Below, piece by piece: positions 7,045 through 12,937 of a stretch of 29,078 nucleotides of DNA. The notes beneath the pieces were generated by a model. It had not been told where the DNA came from. It saw nothing but the letters and a program-made list of their open reading frames with translations, and did no database searches. Each line of letters starts with the position of its first letter. The first letter of the stretch is position 1. A program made the position numbers and the translations under genes. The stretch is from the NCBI GenBank assembly GCA_041907025.1, contig JAYRIB010000028.1, forward strand, positions 1-29,078, written 5' to 3'. Origin of the DNA: CAYPSN01 sp041907025 (lineage in GTDB: Bacteria; Patescibacteriota; Saccharimonadia; CAILAD01; JADZBC01).

Positions 7045-7413
7045 TCAACAAGACGGCGGCTCTCCAGGGGCCCATCCGCAACCAGCGCGAAGAGGATGAC
7101 TGAACCCCTGGGTTCCGCCTAGTTCAACAAACTTGGGATCTAAGCCCGGTGAAATCGAGTACTCGAAATCGGTAAGATGGATGCACTCTTTGTCGTCAAC
7201 AAGAACGTTGCGAGGAGTGATATCACCGTGATAGAGTCCCTTCTCATGAAGAAAGGCCACTTGTTCAATTAACTCGAGAATAAGCGGCGCCGCGTTGTAG
7301 TCGGGACCAAGGATGGCCAGGCTGGACGCCGTGGCCGACCTTTCAAAGTACGTCGTCAGCAAATACGATGGCTTCGGTGGCGACAACGGCAAGAAGCAGG
7401 CCGGGAGGATCAA
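7045..7413 (-). pseudogene. Protein kinase fragment (catalytic loop)
   Basis: Contains LIEQVAFLHEKGLYHGDITPRNVLV, so the catalytic loop HGDxxxxN, and LTDFEYS, the metal-binding segment with DFE instead of DFG. PSYLLTTYF upstream looks like the hinge strand. ELGGTQGFS is the end of the activation segment, where APE should follow; instead the frame runs into unrelated residues and stops. The N-lobe with the P-loop and ATP-anchoring Lys is missing. The missing stretch between GGTQGFS and VILFALV is about 20 residues in normal kinases, so an internal deletion with frameshift explains the break with the following ORF. The 5' part overlaps the DUF3825 frame on the other strand. Confidence 0.6.
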
Positions 7414-8194
7414 GCGACTCGACGCCCGACCGGAGCTGCTTCAGTTCGCCAACATGGGACCGGAGGATCGGTGGACCGAGAAGCTGGCGGCCATCGCGGA
7501 CGATGAAAATTGGGACTACAGGCGGATGCCTACGGGTGAGAGGCCCATCCTCGCTGCGTACCTGCTGTGGACATTCGACCGGCTGAAGCAGGAGGACAAG
7601 ATCGCTTACGGGCACTCGGGGATCCGTCCCGTTGCAGGGTTCAATACCGGTCTGGTCACGGCTCGTCAGGAGCCTGTGATCGCGTTGTTCAGCGACAACC
7701 ATCGGCCGGGTGACCCGCGGCAGTGGGTGCTCGATGGGTTCTTCCCCGAAAGCGATACCAGGGTCCTCGGCAAGTTCGATCGGCTTCCGGAACTCGCCAA
7801 CTACTTCGACGACCCCGGCGTTCTCCTGTACGACCGGCGCTGCGAGCTAGTGATCAACGTCGAGCACATCGTCCACGACAACATCAGCCGGTTCCCCAAG
7901 GAACTGAACGGCAACGAATTCGCTGCGCAGCAGCTGCTTGAGAGTGCGCGTCGAACCACCGAGCAGCGCGTGTATCGGAACTACAAGGCGGCCATCCCCC
8001 AGTTCTACCTGGGAGAGGTACAACTCCTCCTGCCAATCTGCCTGATCGAACCTGGCAAGGCGGACCTCGCGTTGGTGGTCTCCCGCCCCAATGGTGGGCG
8101 CCAATACCGAGGGAGCACCGTCCTGCCCCTGGACTGGGCCTACAAGAACGCGCGGCTGATTTGCCGCCCAGACTCGGAATGGTTGATTCCGTGA
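7313..8194 (+). CDS. DUF3825 domain protein, probably N-terminally truncated
   Basis: Up to 293 residues. From about residue 45 the sequence fits DUF3825: W-rich start (ENWDYR), LLWTFDRLKQEDKI, FNTGLVT, LYDRRCELVINVEHI, YKAAIPQFYLGEVQLLLPICL and the ending YKNARLICRPDSEWL are family hallmarks. DUF3825 often forms the C-terminal part of larger proteins linked to RNA metabolism or defence; its activity is unknown to me. The first 30 or so residues overlap the kinase fragment on the other strand, and one of the two must be a shadow there. The true N-terminus is therefore probably lost at a recombination junction near 7375-7410. The frame uses strongly GC-rich third positions. No SD is evident at 7313. 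Confidence 0.65.
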   Translation: MARLDAVADLSKYVVSKYDGFGGDNGKKQAGRIKRLDARPELLQFANMGPEDRWTEKLAAIADDENWDYRRMPTGERPILAAYLLWTFDRLKQEDKIAYGHSGIRPVAGFNTGLVTARQEPVIALFSDNHRPGDPRQWVLDGFFPESDTRVLGKFDRLPELANYFDDPGVLLYDRRCELVINVEHIVHDNISRFPKELNGNEFAAQQLLESARRTTEQRVYRNYKAAIPQFYLGEVQLLLPICLIEPGKADLALVVSRPNGGRQYRGSTVLPLDWAYKNARLICRPDSEWLIP

Positions 8195-8747
8195 GCGGGC
8201 GGCGACACCTGGATGAGAGCAAATTGAAAGGCCGGGGTTTACGTACCCGGCTGACATCGAGACCCCATACAGGATCACGAATGCCTTACGCCTGTCCCGC
8301 CAAACGGCGTGCTCACCCAGAGAGGGGATCTTGCACATCGCTGGACGCTTACGAGGACAGGGTTCGCGTGAGTCGCCCCGGGCCTTGGGCAAGGCGAGGG
8401 AGAGATGCGCTCATGGCTTCGGTTCCCGTGGTGTCGGAGGTCGACGCTCACCCACACCAGCACTTAGCGAGTGTTGCTGGTGCTGTAGTTGTGCCCTGGA
8501 GCGGAGGCAAGACGTTGTCTCGCCATAAATCGCTCCCGCCAGCTCGACGAGTCTGGCTATGCTGCCCTTGGCGCCTCTCGCTCAGTGCGCCTGTTCGGGT
8601 CAGCGAAACCAGGAAGCCTGGTTCGCGACTATTGTAATACTATTCATCCTAATATTCAAGATGAATAGGTTCTTCTTTTCTCGTAGATAGCCCAAGGCAA
8701 TGGCCTAACCCGGCCCCTGCCAGCTGTCTCCCGGAGGAAGGAAGAAC
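8195..8747. other. 550-base stretch with no convincing gene
   Basis: GC-rich island DNA. Open frames on both strands here are Arg/Pro-rich and lack protein character, so I reject them. It holds several hairpins: GCCGGG/CCCGGC near 8231-8254, CACCAGCA/TGCTGGTG (8455-8462 with 8475-8482), AACCAGG/CCTGGTT (8607-8613 with 8617-8623) and an AT-rich one at 8640-8668. It may be eroded gene debris or an untranslated RNA. Confidence 0.4.
8640..8668 (+). terminator. AT-rich hairpin, terminator or operator
   Basis: CTATTCATC (8640-8648) and GATGAATAG (8660-8668) with an 11-base loop, followed on the plus strand by GTTCTTCTTTTC. It is AT-rich within GC-rich surroundings. It could end transcription from the DUF3825 side or be a palindromic binding site. 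Confidence 0.4.
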
Positions 8748-9080
8748 GTGCGATCAAGACGGCACCCAAATCAGACCCCGCTGGCGGTCGCCGTGGTGGC
8801 GGCCGTGGGCCTCCCCAATCGTGATGGTGGAGCTGCTGGCCTCCAAGGACGGCATCAGCTTCACCGTCATCCAGGCCCGGGCGGCAACCAGCGATCGCCC
8901 ATCGAGAAGCACCTCGAAGCCCAGAAGGCCAACGGCGCCCTCGCCGAACAGGCCGAAGCCCTCCTGGCCGAGATCGATCAGGAGGCAGACGCACGTCGAG
9001 CCGCCATCCAGGGCCTCCTCGGAACCGCCCCGGCCAAGACGTCGACCCGAGGCCGCAAGGCCACCCCGGAGGCCTCCTGA
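8748..9080 (+). pseudogene. Small Ala/Glu-rich gene remnant with frameshifts
   Basis: A GTG at 8748 follows a good SD (GGAGGAAGGAAG). The C-terminal 60 residues of this frame (IEKHLEAQKANGALAEQAE and on, ending GRKATPEAS) look like a genuine soluble helical protein. The middle region has protein character only in another frame (MVELLASKDGISFTVIQA at about 8825-8880), and the first part is doubtful in all frames. The simplest reading is one small gene with at least one frameshift. No family recognised. It ends just before a strong hairpin at 9091-9125. Confidence 0.4.
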
Positions 9081-9090
9081 GGCGCACCCC

Positions 9091-9125
9091 GATCCCCTGG
9101 GGACACCCGTTGTCCCCAGGGGATC
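9091..9125 (+). terminator. 15-bp stem, terminator without U-tract
   Basis: Perfect stem GATCCCCTGGGGACA (9091-9105) and its complement (9111-9125) with loop CCCGT, 11 bases after the stop at 9080. No T-run follows. Strong GC stems without a U-tail are characteristic of actinobacterial terminators. Confidence 0.7.
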
Positions 9126-9176
9126 CACACCCCGCCCATTCCAACTAACGACCGTCATCGACCGCTTTCATATCAT

Positions 9177-9205
9177 TTGACGAATTGCAAATGTTCTGAG
9201 ACAAT
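9177..9205 (+). promoter_or_regulatory. Promoter and operator-like palindrome of XRE-ImmA
   Basis: -35 TTGACG (9177-9182), 17-base spacer, -10 GACAAT (9200-9205). An inverted repeat CATTTG (9174-9179) and CAAATG (9188-9193) spans the -35 box and is a plausible binding site for the XRE repressor encoded next door. Confidence 0.55.
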
Positions 9206-9228
9206 TTATGTAAATAGGAGCACACATC

Positions 9229-9696
9229 ATGATTCAAAAGGGAGAAGACACACGAACACTTGGCGAATACGTCCGAGCGCGACGACTCGCACAAGGAATG
9301 ACGCTGCAGGACGCATCTGATCGATCCGGCGTCGACCGCAGCTACTGGAGCCGCCTTGAGACCGGCGAGTACCAGACGCCGAACCCGCGCTTCCTTATCG
9401 CCATGGCCCGAGCCCTCGACATCGAGTCCGAGGACCTCTACGCCCTGGCCGGCTACGCCGTGCCCAACAAGCTCCCCGAGTTCGTGCCGTACTTGCGCGC
9501 CGCCACACCGCTGCCACCAGAGGCGATCCGCGATCTGGAGAAGTACTACGCCCAGCTCCGCGCCTACTACGGCATCCCCGAGGATCAACCGGTCTTCCCG
9601 CCACGACCCGTCGACAAGAGCGATCAGACGAAGCCGAAGCATCCACCGAAGGCCACCGGCCGCAACCGTGGCGACCACCCGTGGAGGACATCATGA
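9229..9696 (+). CDS. XRE-family HTH transcriptional regulator
   Basis: 155 residues. The N-terminal helix-turn-helix (about residues 10-70) has LGEYVRARRLAQGMTLQDASDRSGVDRSYWSRLETGEY, a standard lambda-repressor/XRE fold, followed by an ARALDI-type last helix. The linker is Pro-rich and the C-terminus basic and disordered (KPKHPPKATGRNRG). TAGGAG lies eight bases before the ATG. The stop overlaps the next start (ATGA), giving an XRE-ImmA operon, a module in which the protease cleaves the repressor to release an integrated element on stress (known for ImmR/ImmA of ICEBs1). Here ImmA is damaged. GC-rich codon use points to an actinobacterial source. Confidence 0.85.
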   Translation: MIQKGEDTRTLGEYVRARRLAQGMTLQDASDRSGVDRSYWSRLETGEYQTPNPRFLIAMARALDIESEDLYALAGYAVPNKLPEFVPYLRAATPLPPEAIRDLEKYYAQLRAYYGIPEDQPVFPPRPVDKSDQTKPKHPPKATGRNRGDHPWRTS

Positions 9697-10487
9697 GCCG
9701 CTCGGTGATCGCGCAACTGCGCGACATCGTCCCGCTGCGTCCTCTAACCCGTCACGAGGCCCTGGTCATCGCCGAGCGCCAAGCACTCATGCTGCGCAAG
9801 CTGCTCGACGTCACCGGACCGATCCTGCATGAGTTCCACCTCGCAGACCTGCCCCGCATCGAAGTGCTGCGCAAGAGCCCCTGGCCCGTGTCGGGAGCTA
9901 CGCAGTGGGTGAACGGACGCTGGATCATCGTGCTCAACGGTGCCGAACCCGCCGTGCGCCAACGCTTCTCGCTCGCCCATGAGCTCAAGCACATCATCGA
10001 CCACCCCTTCGTCGACCTCCTCTACCGAGGCATCGACGAAACCGCACGCCACGACTGGATCGAACAGGTCTACGTCGCAGACGCCATCCCTCTCGACCTG
10101 CTGAAGGCGGAGCAAGACCGGATTACCCGGGAGCTCGAAGATGCCCGTCGGCTGACAGAGGCGACCGAACAGACGACGGCCACGATCCTCGACAACCTCG
10201 ACGTCGTTCTCGGCCTACTCGAGGACCCTCAGGACGCCTACCGCCAGTCCGGACCAATCAGCCGGCGGATGTGGAACCAGGCACTCTTCGACCGGATCGA
10301 GGTGGACGCTGAAGCGCCGCCCCAAGCTCGCCTCGCTGGCGTGTTCGCCCACCTCCACGCCGAGGGGCCCTGGACGGGCGAGGGCCTAGAACTCAAGAAC
10401 CACGGCCGGGTTTCCCCTGACCGTGGTTCTAAAGAGCATTGCTTGGTGGGCCCGGCTGGATTTGAACCAGCGACCAATCGGTTATGA
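9693..10487 (+). CDS. ImmA/IrrE N-part fused to serine recombinase tail
   Basis: 264 residues from the ATG at 9693, which has GGAGG five bases upstream and overlaps the XRE stop; an ATG at 9681 is less likely. Residues 1 to about 125 are ImmA/IrrE-like, with RQRFSLAHELKHIIDHP holding the HExxH-type zinc motif (here HELKH, about 96-100). After HDWIEQ the ImmA family should continue with a helix of the AN/DYFAxxLLMP type. Instead the frame reads YVADAIPLDLLKAEQDRITREL and RRMWNQALFDRIEV, which is the C-terminal coiled-coil end of actinobacterial large serine recombinases. The join is near nucleotide 10068. The frame then runs through a hairpin and into the antisense of tRNA-Ile2, so the last 25 or so residues are not natural. 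Protease function is doubtful because the third zinc ligand region is lost. Confidence 0.75.
   Translation: MSRSVIAQLRDIVPLRPLTRHEALVIAERQALMLRKLLDVTGPILHEFHLADLPRIEVLRKSPWPVSGATQWVNGRWIIVLNGAEPAVRQRFSLAHELKHIIDHPFVDLLYRGIDETARHDWIEQVYVADAIPLDLLKAEQDRITRELEDARRLTEATEQTTATILDNLDVVLGLLEDPQDAYRQSGPISRRMWNQALFDRIEVDAEAPPQARLAGVFAHLHAEGPWTGEGLELKNHGRVSPDRGSKEHCLVGPAGFEPATNRL
10396..10430 (+). terminator. 10-bp stem after the recombinase tail
   Basis: Perfect stem AGAACCACGG (10396-10405) and CCGTGGTTCT (10421-10430), loop of 15 bases, no U-tract. It lies 13 bases before the right attachment core and probably marks the end of the lost serine recombinase gene. Confidence 0.55.
10444..10452 (+). repeat. 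Putative right attachment core
   Basis: TGGTGGGCC, the complement of the last nine bases of tRNA-Ile2, repeated directly at 4874-4882. See the left core for the argument. Confidence 0.5.
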
Positions 10488-10519
10488 GCCGACTGCTCTA
10501 ACCACTGAGCTACGGGCCC
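10444..10519 (-). tRNA. tRNA-Ile2 (CAU, lysidine type)
   Basis: Minus-strand cloverleaf with a 7-bp GGGCCCG/CGGGCCC acceptor stem, anticodon CAU and encoded CCA (10444-10446). The D-arm GCTCAGTGGTTAGAGCAG and T-arm GGTCGCTGGTTCAA match bacterial tRNA-Ile2 closely and elongator tRNA-Met less well. Such a tRNA needs TilS to change C34 to lysidine for reading AUA. Its 3' end is the right boundary of the foreign island and remains intact. Confidence 0.9.
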
Positions 10520-10543
10520 TTACTGCGCGCTCGGGACTAGCTC

Positions 10544-10571
10544 AATATAGCGGATTTGCACCTATAAATAA
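10544..10571 (-). promoter_or_regulatory. Possible promoter of tRNA-Ile2
   Basis: Minus-strand -35 TTATTT (10566-10571), 16-base spacer and -10 TATATT (10544-10549), 25 bases upstream of the tRNA. Confidence 0.4.
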
Positions 10572-10580
10572 AGCTGTAAC

Positions 10581-10602
10581 CAAAAAAGCCCCCGTAGGGG
10601 CT
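10581..10602 (-). terminator. Intrinsic terminator of the 65-aa gene
   Basis: Stem AGCCCC-CGTA-GGGGCT (10587-10602), followed on the minus strand by a run of T (10581-10587). A textbook rho-independent terminator 22 bases after the stop at 10624. Confidence 0.9.
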
Positions 10603-10623
10603 CAACTGGTAATTGAGGCTAGA

Positions 10624-10821
10624 TTAGCCCTTCTTAAGAATAGGTAGTCCTGTTCGTGTGTTCTCGATTACAATGTAGCCCTCTGGGATCTCGTCGATTG
10701 CAGTCGGCTTGGCTTCTTTAGCAAAGTAGTAAATAGTTTGTAAGCGGCCACCTTTAAGGGTGACTTCTTGTCGGTGCAGAATGTAAGTCTGACCTTTTGA
10801 GTTGGTGTGCTGATATGGCAT
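10624..10821 (-). CDS. Conserved 65-aa protein of CPR bacteria
   Basis: A small basic soluble protein with beta-strand pattern: YQHTNSKGQTYILH, TLKGGRLQTIYYFAK, and GYIVIENTRTGLPILKKG at the end. From memory, proteins of this form recur in Saccharibacteria and relatives; no function is known to me. AAGGAG six bases before the ATG, a TTGACA promoter upstream and a strong terminator downstream make a monocistronic, probably well-expressed unit. Confidence 0.8.
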   Translation of the reverse strand: MPYQHTNSKGQTYILHRQEVTLKGGRLQTIYYFAKEAKPTAIDEIPEGYIVIENTRTGLPILKKG

Positions 10822-10852
10822 TGTTATCTCCTTAATTATTCTTATGTTTAAC

Positions 10853-10881
10853 AGGTTACGAAACTGCTACACCTTTGTCAA
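10853..10881 (-). promoter_or_regulatory. Promoter of the 65-aa gene
   Basis: Minus-strand consensus -35 TTGACA (10876-10881), 17-base spacer and a weak -10 TAACCT (10853-10858), about 30 bases before the start. Confidence 0.5.
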
Positions 10882-10895
10882 TAGGTTGGGCCAGG

Positions 10896-12050
10896 TTAGG
10901 CGCCTAGTTGCGACTTACGCACGGTCTGCGTGCGCTGCCAATTGCGCGCCACCAAGGCACCTACACCAGCGAGCGTAGTCGCAAATGCAACCAAGCCGCC
11001 TACGACTGGAAGCGCGCTGAGAAGGCCTATTACGATCAAGCCTATCAGGAGTGGTGCAGCATTTGCTCGAGCGCTCACGGTGCCTGCTTTGGACCCCAGG
11101 AGTTGCCGACCCAGGAGCAGGGAGGGAATAATGCCCCCCGTCATAAGTAGTAATATATAGACTCCCGCTGCGATCAGTGCCAGCGGTGCACCCACTAGAG
11201 TTAAGAGGAGTGCAACGATTACAAACGGCGAACCAAAGGCGACGCCAAAGCCAGCAAGTAACGATCGGCCTGGTTTAGATTTGAGCTGGTTTGCAGTGGC
11301 TACCACGGTAGCTGGCAGTAGCCAGAGTGCAACCATGCCGATAATAAAGCGAGACAGAACGCCAAAGGCGACTTCTGCCAGCTTGGCCGACCAACTCATT
11401 TGCTCAAACTGCGGCGCTGCGAACTTCTCGATTGAGCCTGCTATGTTCTTGTCATTGACAATGTTCAACACCGCTGACTGGCTGTAGTTAAGGTCTCCAC
11501 CTATAACCGCGTTAGAACCGACTTCGATCTCAGAGGCGGCAATCTTGACCGAGCCAGCCGTAGCCGCTTCATAGCGCACCACAGAGGCTGCTACGTAGGC
11601 TGACTGGTCTACTTGACCGGCAGCCTCGACCGAGGCAGCTGCCACCGCCAGCGTGCCCGTGAGCTTGGCCGACTTGCCGCTTATAAACGATGAGGCTACC
11701 GAGTAGAGCGAGTATGCCTGACCATTATAGGTAACGTCCCCTGCCGCCAGGTGTACATTGCCGCTTACAACGCCATCGATCACCGCTTCTTCGGCCATCA
11801 CGTAGATACTGCCATTCACCGTGCCCTTGAGCGTAAACTTGCTAGCTAGAACAATGACGTCACCATTGACTATACCGTCAATTTCCACCGTATCGCCAGC
11901 GCGCACAAATAAACCACTATGAGTACTGCCCGACGCCAACTTCGTCGACTGACCATTCTTACTCGACTCCGCCGCTACAGCGCGACCAGCAAACAATCCC
12001 CCAACTGCCACCATACATGCCAGCACTGCAATTACTGCAAACTTTCTCAT
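10896..12050 (-). CDS. Bactofilin-like domain membrane protein
   Basis: 384 residues. A signal peptide (1-27, ending AGRAVAA) leads to a stretch with short repeating beta-rungs (about 45-215), such as VEIDGIVNGDVIVLASKFTL, GTVNGSIYVMAEEAVI and GVVSGNVHLAAGDV. This is the right-handed beta-helix pattern of polymer-forming/bactofilin domains. The C-terminal 160 residues hold about four membrane segments. The beta-helix would face outside the membrane, unlike cytosolic bactofilins. AAGGAGG eight bases upstream supports the start. It may be a surface scaffold; partner unknown. Confidence 0.75.
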   Translation of the reverse strand: MRKFAVIAVLACMVAVGGLFAGRAVAAESSKNGQSTKLASGSTHSGLFVRAGDTVEIDGIVNGDVIVLASKFTLKGTVNGSIYVMAEEAVIDGVVSGNVHLAAGDVTYNGQAYSLYSVASSFISGKSAKLTGTLAVAAASVEAAGQVDQSAYVAASVVRYEAATAGSVKIAASEIEVGSNAVIGGDLNYSQSAVLNIVNDKNIAGSIEKFAAPQFEQMSWSAKLAEVAFGVLSRFIIGMVALWLLPATVVATANQLKSKPGRSLLAGFGVAFGSPFVIVALLLTLVGAPLALIAAGVYILLLMTGGIIPSLLLGRQLLGSKAGTVSARANAAPLLIGLIVIGLLSALPVVGGLVAFATTLAGVGALVARNWQRTQTVRKSQLGA

Positions 12051-12111
12051 CCTTTTAGCCTCCTTATGTTACCTTCATTAAACAACTTGGAAGAATCCTT
12101 TGCAAGCAAAA

Positions 12112-12145
12112 ACCCGCCAGGCTTTTAGCCAAAGGCGGGCTTTTG
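12112..12145 (-). terminator. Terminator of the RRM gene
   Basis: CCCGCC (12113-12118) and GGCGGG (12134-12139) with a nested GGC-TTTTA-GCC stem inside. T-runs lie on both sides, so it works for the minus-strand RRM gene and could also stop plus-strand transcription. Confidence 0.85.
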
Positions 12146-12165
12146 TGTCTTACGCTGCTAAATGC

Positions 12166-12423
12166 TTAGCGGCGGTCAACTTGAGGCTTAGCCTCTGAAA
12201 CGATGATCGTACGACCTTCTACTTCTTTGCCGTTGAGTACTTCAACAGCCTTCTGAGCTTCTTCAACAGTACTCATCTCGACAAAACCGAAACCGCGTGA
12301 GCGACCAGTCATCTTGTCTAGAACAACGTTTGCAGATTCAACAGTACCAGCCTCGGCAAAGATTTCAGCCAAGCGCTCGTCGTTTACTGCCCAAGGCAAG
12401 CTGCCAACAAATAGTTTTTTCAT
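12166..12423 (-). CDS. RRM-domain RNA-binding protein
   Basis: 85 residues, one complete RNA recognition motif. RNP2 is LFVGSLP (4-10) and RNP1 is RGFGFVEM (43-50), with the aromatic residues that stack on RNA present in both. The C-terminus is a short tail (AKPQVDRR). Single-RRM proteins like this occur in cyanobacteria and other bacteria, where some respond to cold. AAGGAG six bases before the ATG, a long leader of about 95 bases and a strong terminator suggest high and possibly post-transcriptionally controlled expression. Confidence 0.93.
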   Translation of the reverse strand: MKKLFVGSLPWAVNDERLAEIFAEAGTVESANVVLDKMTGRSRGFGFVEMSTVEEAQKAVEVLNGKEVEGRTIIVSEAKPQVDRR

Positions 12424-12522
12424 AATATACTCCTTCTAACCCCTACCAGCGAACGCCTGTAAGGACCAAAAAGAGCTTACGAAAACGAGAACTGAGTAGA
12501 CTTTATTATTCTAACAGCCATA

Positions 12523-12551
12523 AGTATACCAGGTAATCACCAACACTACAA
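12523..12551 (-). promoter_or_regulatory. Promoter of the RRM gene
   Basis: Minus-strand -35 TTGTAG (12546-12551), 17-base spacer, -10 TATACT (12523-12528). It predicts a 5' UTR of about 95 bases, much longer than other genes here. Confidence 0.6.
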
Positions 12552-12653
12552 GAACATTCTTGCCCCTTTCTCGCAGTGGGCTAAAAAGTTATGCTTGCAC
12601 GCACGCCCACACTATGCGAAGCTAAGCGCAGAATTACATAAAGGAGAATAACA

Positions 12654-12863
12654 ATGGCAACAATTGAGTTTTATGATGTTAAACTACGGGCTAAGGTTCA
12701 GATCGACGAAAGCGACGTAAAAAAGAAGAAGTACGAGCGCGAAACTAAGACTGGCGCTCTGCAGACTCGTTACGCCTTGCGCGCTAACAACAACGGCACT
12801 AACCTGACTAAGTTTATCTCCAAGGAAACTTATGACAGCTTAAACGCTCCAGAAGAAGCCTAG
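12654..12863 (+). CDS. Conserved 69-aa protein of CPR bacteria
   Basis: Small basic protein beginning ATIEFYDVKLRAKVQIDE, then KKKYERETKTGALQTRYALR and LTKFISKETYD. I recognise this form from Saccharibacteria and other CPR genomes, without a known function. The Lys/Arg-rich centre could bind nucleic acid. AAAGGAG seven bases before the ATG; followed by a very strong terminator. The 230 bases between this gene and the RRM gene hold the RRM promoter and a loose GTGGGC/GCCCAC pair but no ORF. Confidence 0.8.
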   Translation: MATIEFYDVKLRAKVQIDESDVKKKKYERETKTGALQTRYALRANNNGTNLTKFISKETYDSLNAPEEA

Positions 12864-12873
12864 GCACATCCCG

Positions 12874-12910
12874 ACTTAAAAGCCCCGCTGCAAGAGCGGG
12901 GCTTTTAAGT
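12874..12910 (+). terminator. Strong bidirectional terminator
   Basis: Perfect 16-bp stem, ACTTAAAAGCCCCGCT (12874-12889) with its complement (12895-12910), loop GCAAG. A/T flanks on both sides make a U-tail in either direction. Confidence 0.92.
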
Positions 12911-12937
12911 TACAAGGAAATTTCTTTATAAAACTGC

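Larger units (their letters stand above)
4874..10452. mobile_element. tRNA-Ile2-associated foreign island, decayed
   Basis: A GC-rich block of about 5.6 kb bounded by a 9-bp repeat of the tRNA 3' end, with the tRNA intact at the right edge and the island on its 3' side, as for tRNA-targeted elements. Contents are a methyltransferase, a broken kinase gene with a membrane partner, DUF3825, gene debris, XRE and ImmA. The recombinase survives only as a C-terminal tail fused to ImmA beside the right core. Several genes are truncated or frameshifted, so the element is no longer able to move by itself. Confidence 0.6.

Noticed and set aside
8200..8300. Integron-type attC site around the GCCGGG/CCCGGC hairpin
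   Set aside because: No GTTRRRY/RYYYAAC core pair and no array of cassettes.
7343..8392. Minus-strand ORFs opposite DUF3825 (119, 181 and 112 codons)
   Set aside because: Shadows of a GC-rich reading frame; the plus frame carries the DUF3825 hallmarks.
8161..8637. 158-codon plus-strand ORF
   Set aside because: Arg/Pro/Ser-rich with no SD and no recognisable structure; typical chance ORF in GC-rich DNA.
8656..9158. Two minus-strand ORFs of 162 and 134 codons
   Set aside because: Gly/Trp/Arg-rich, no SD, opposite to the remnant whose plus-strand frames look more protein-like.
9145..10115. Minus-strand ORFs opposite XRE and ImmA (177, 110 and 123 codons)
   Set aside because: Antisense shadows of GC-rich coding; the plus frames have clear families.
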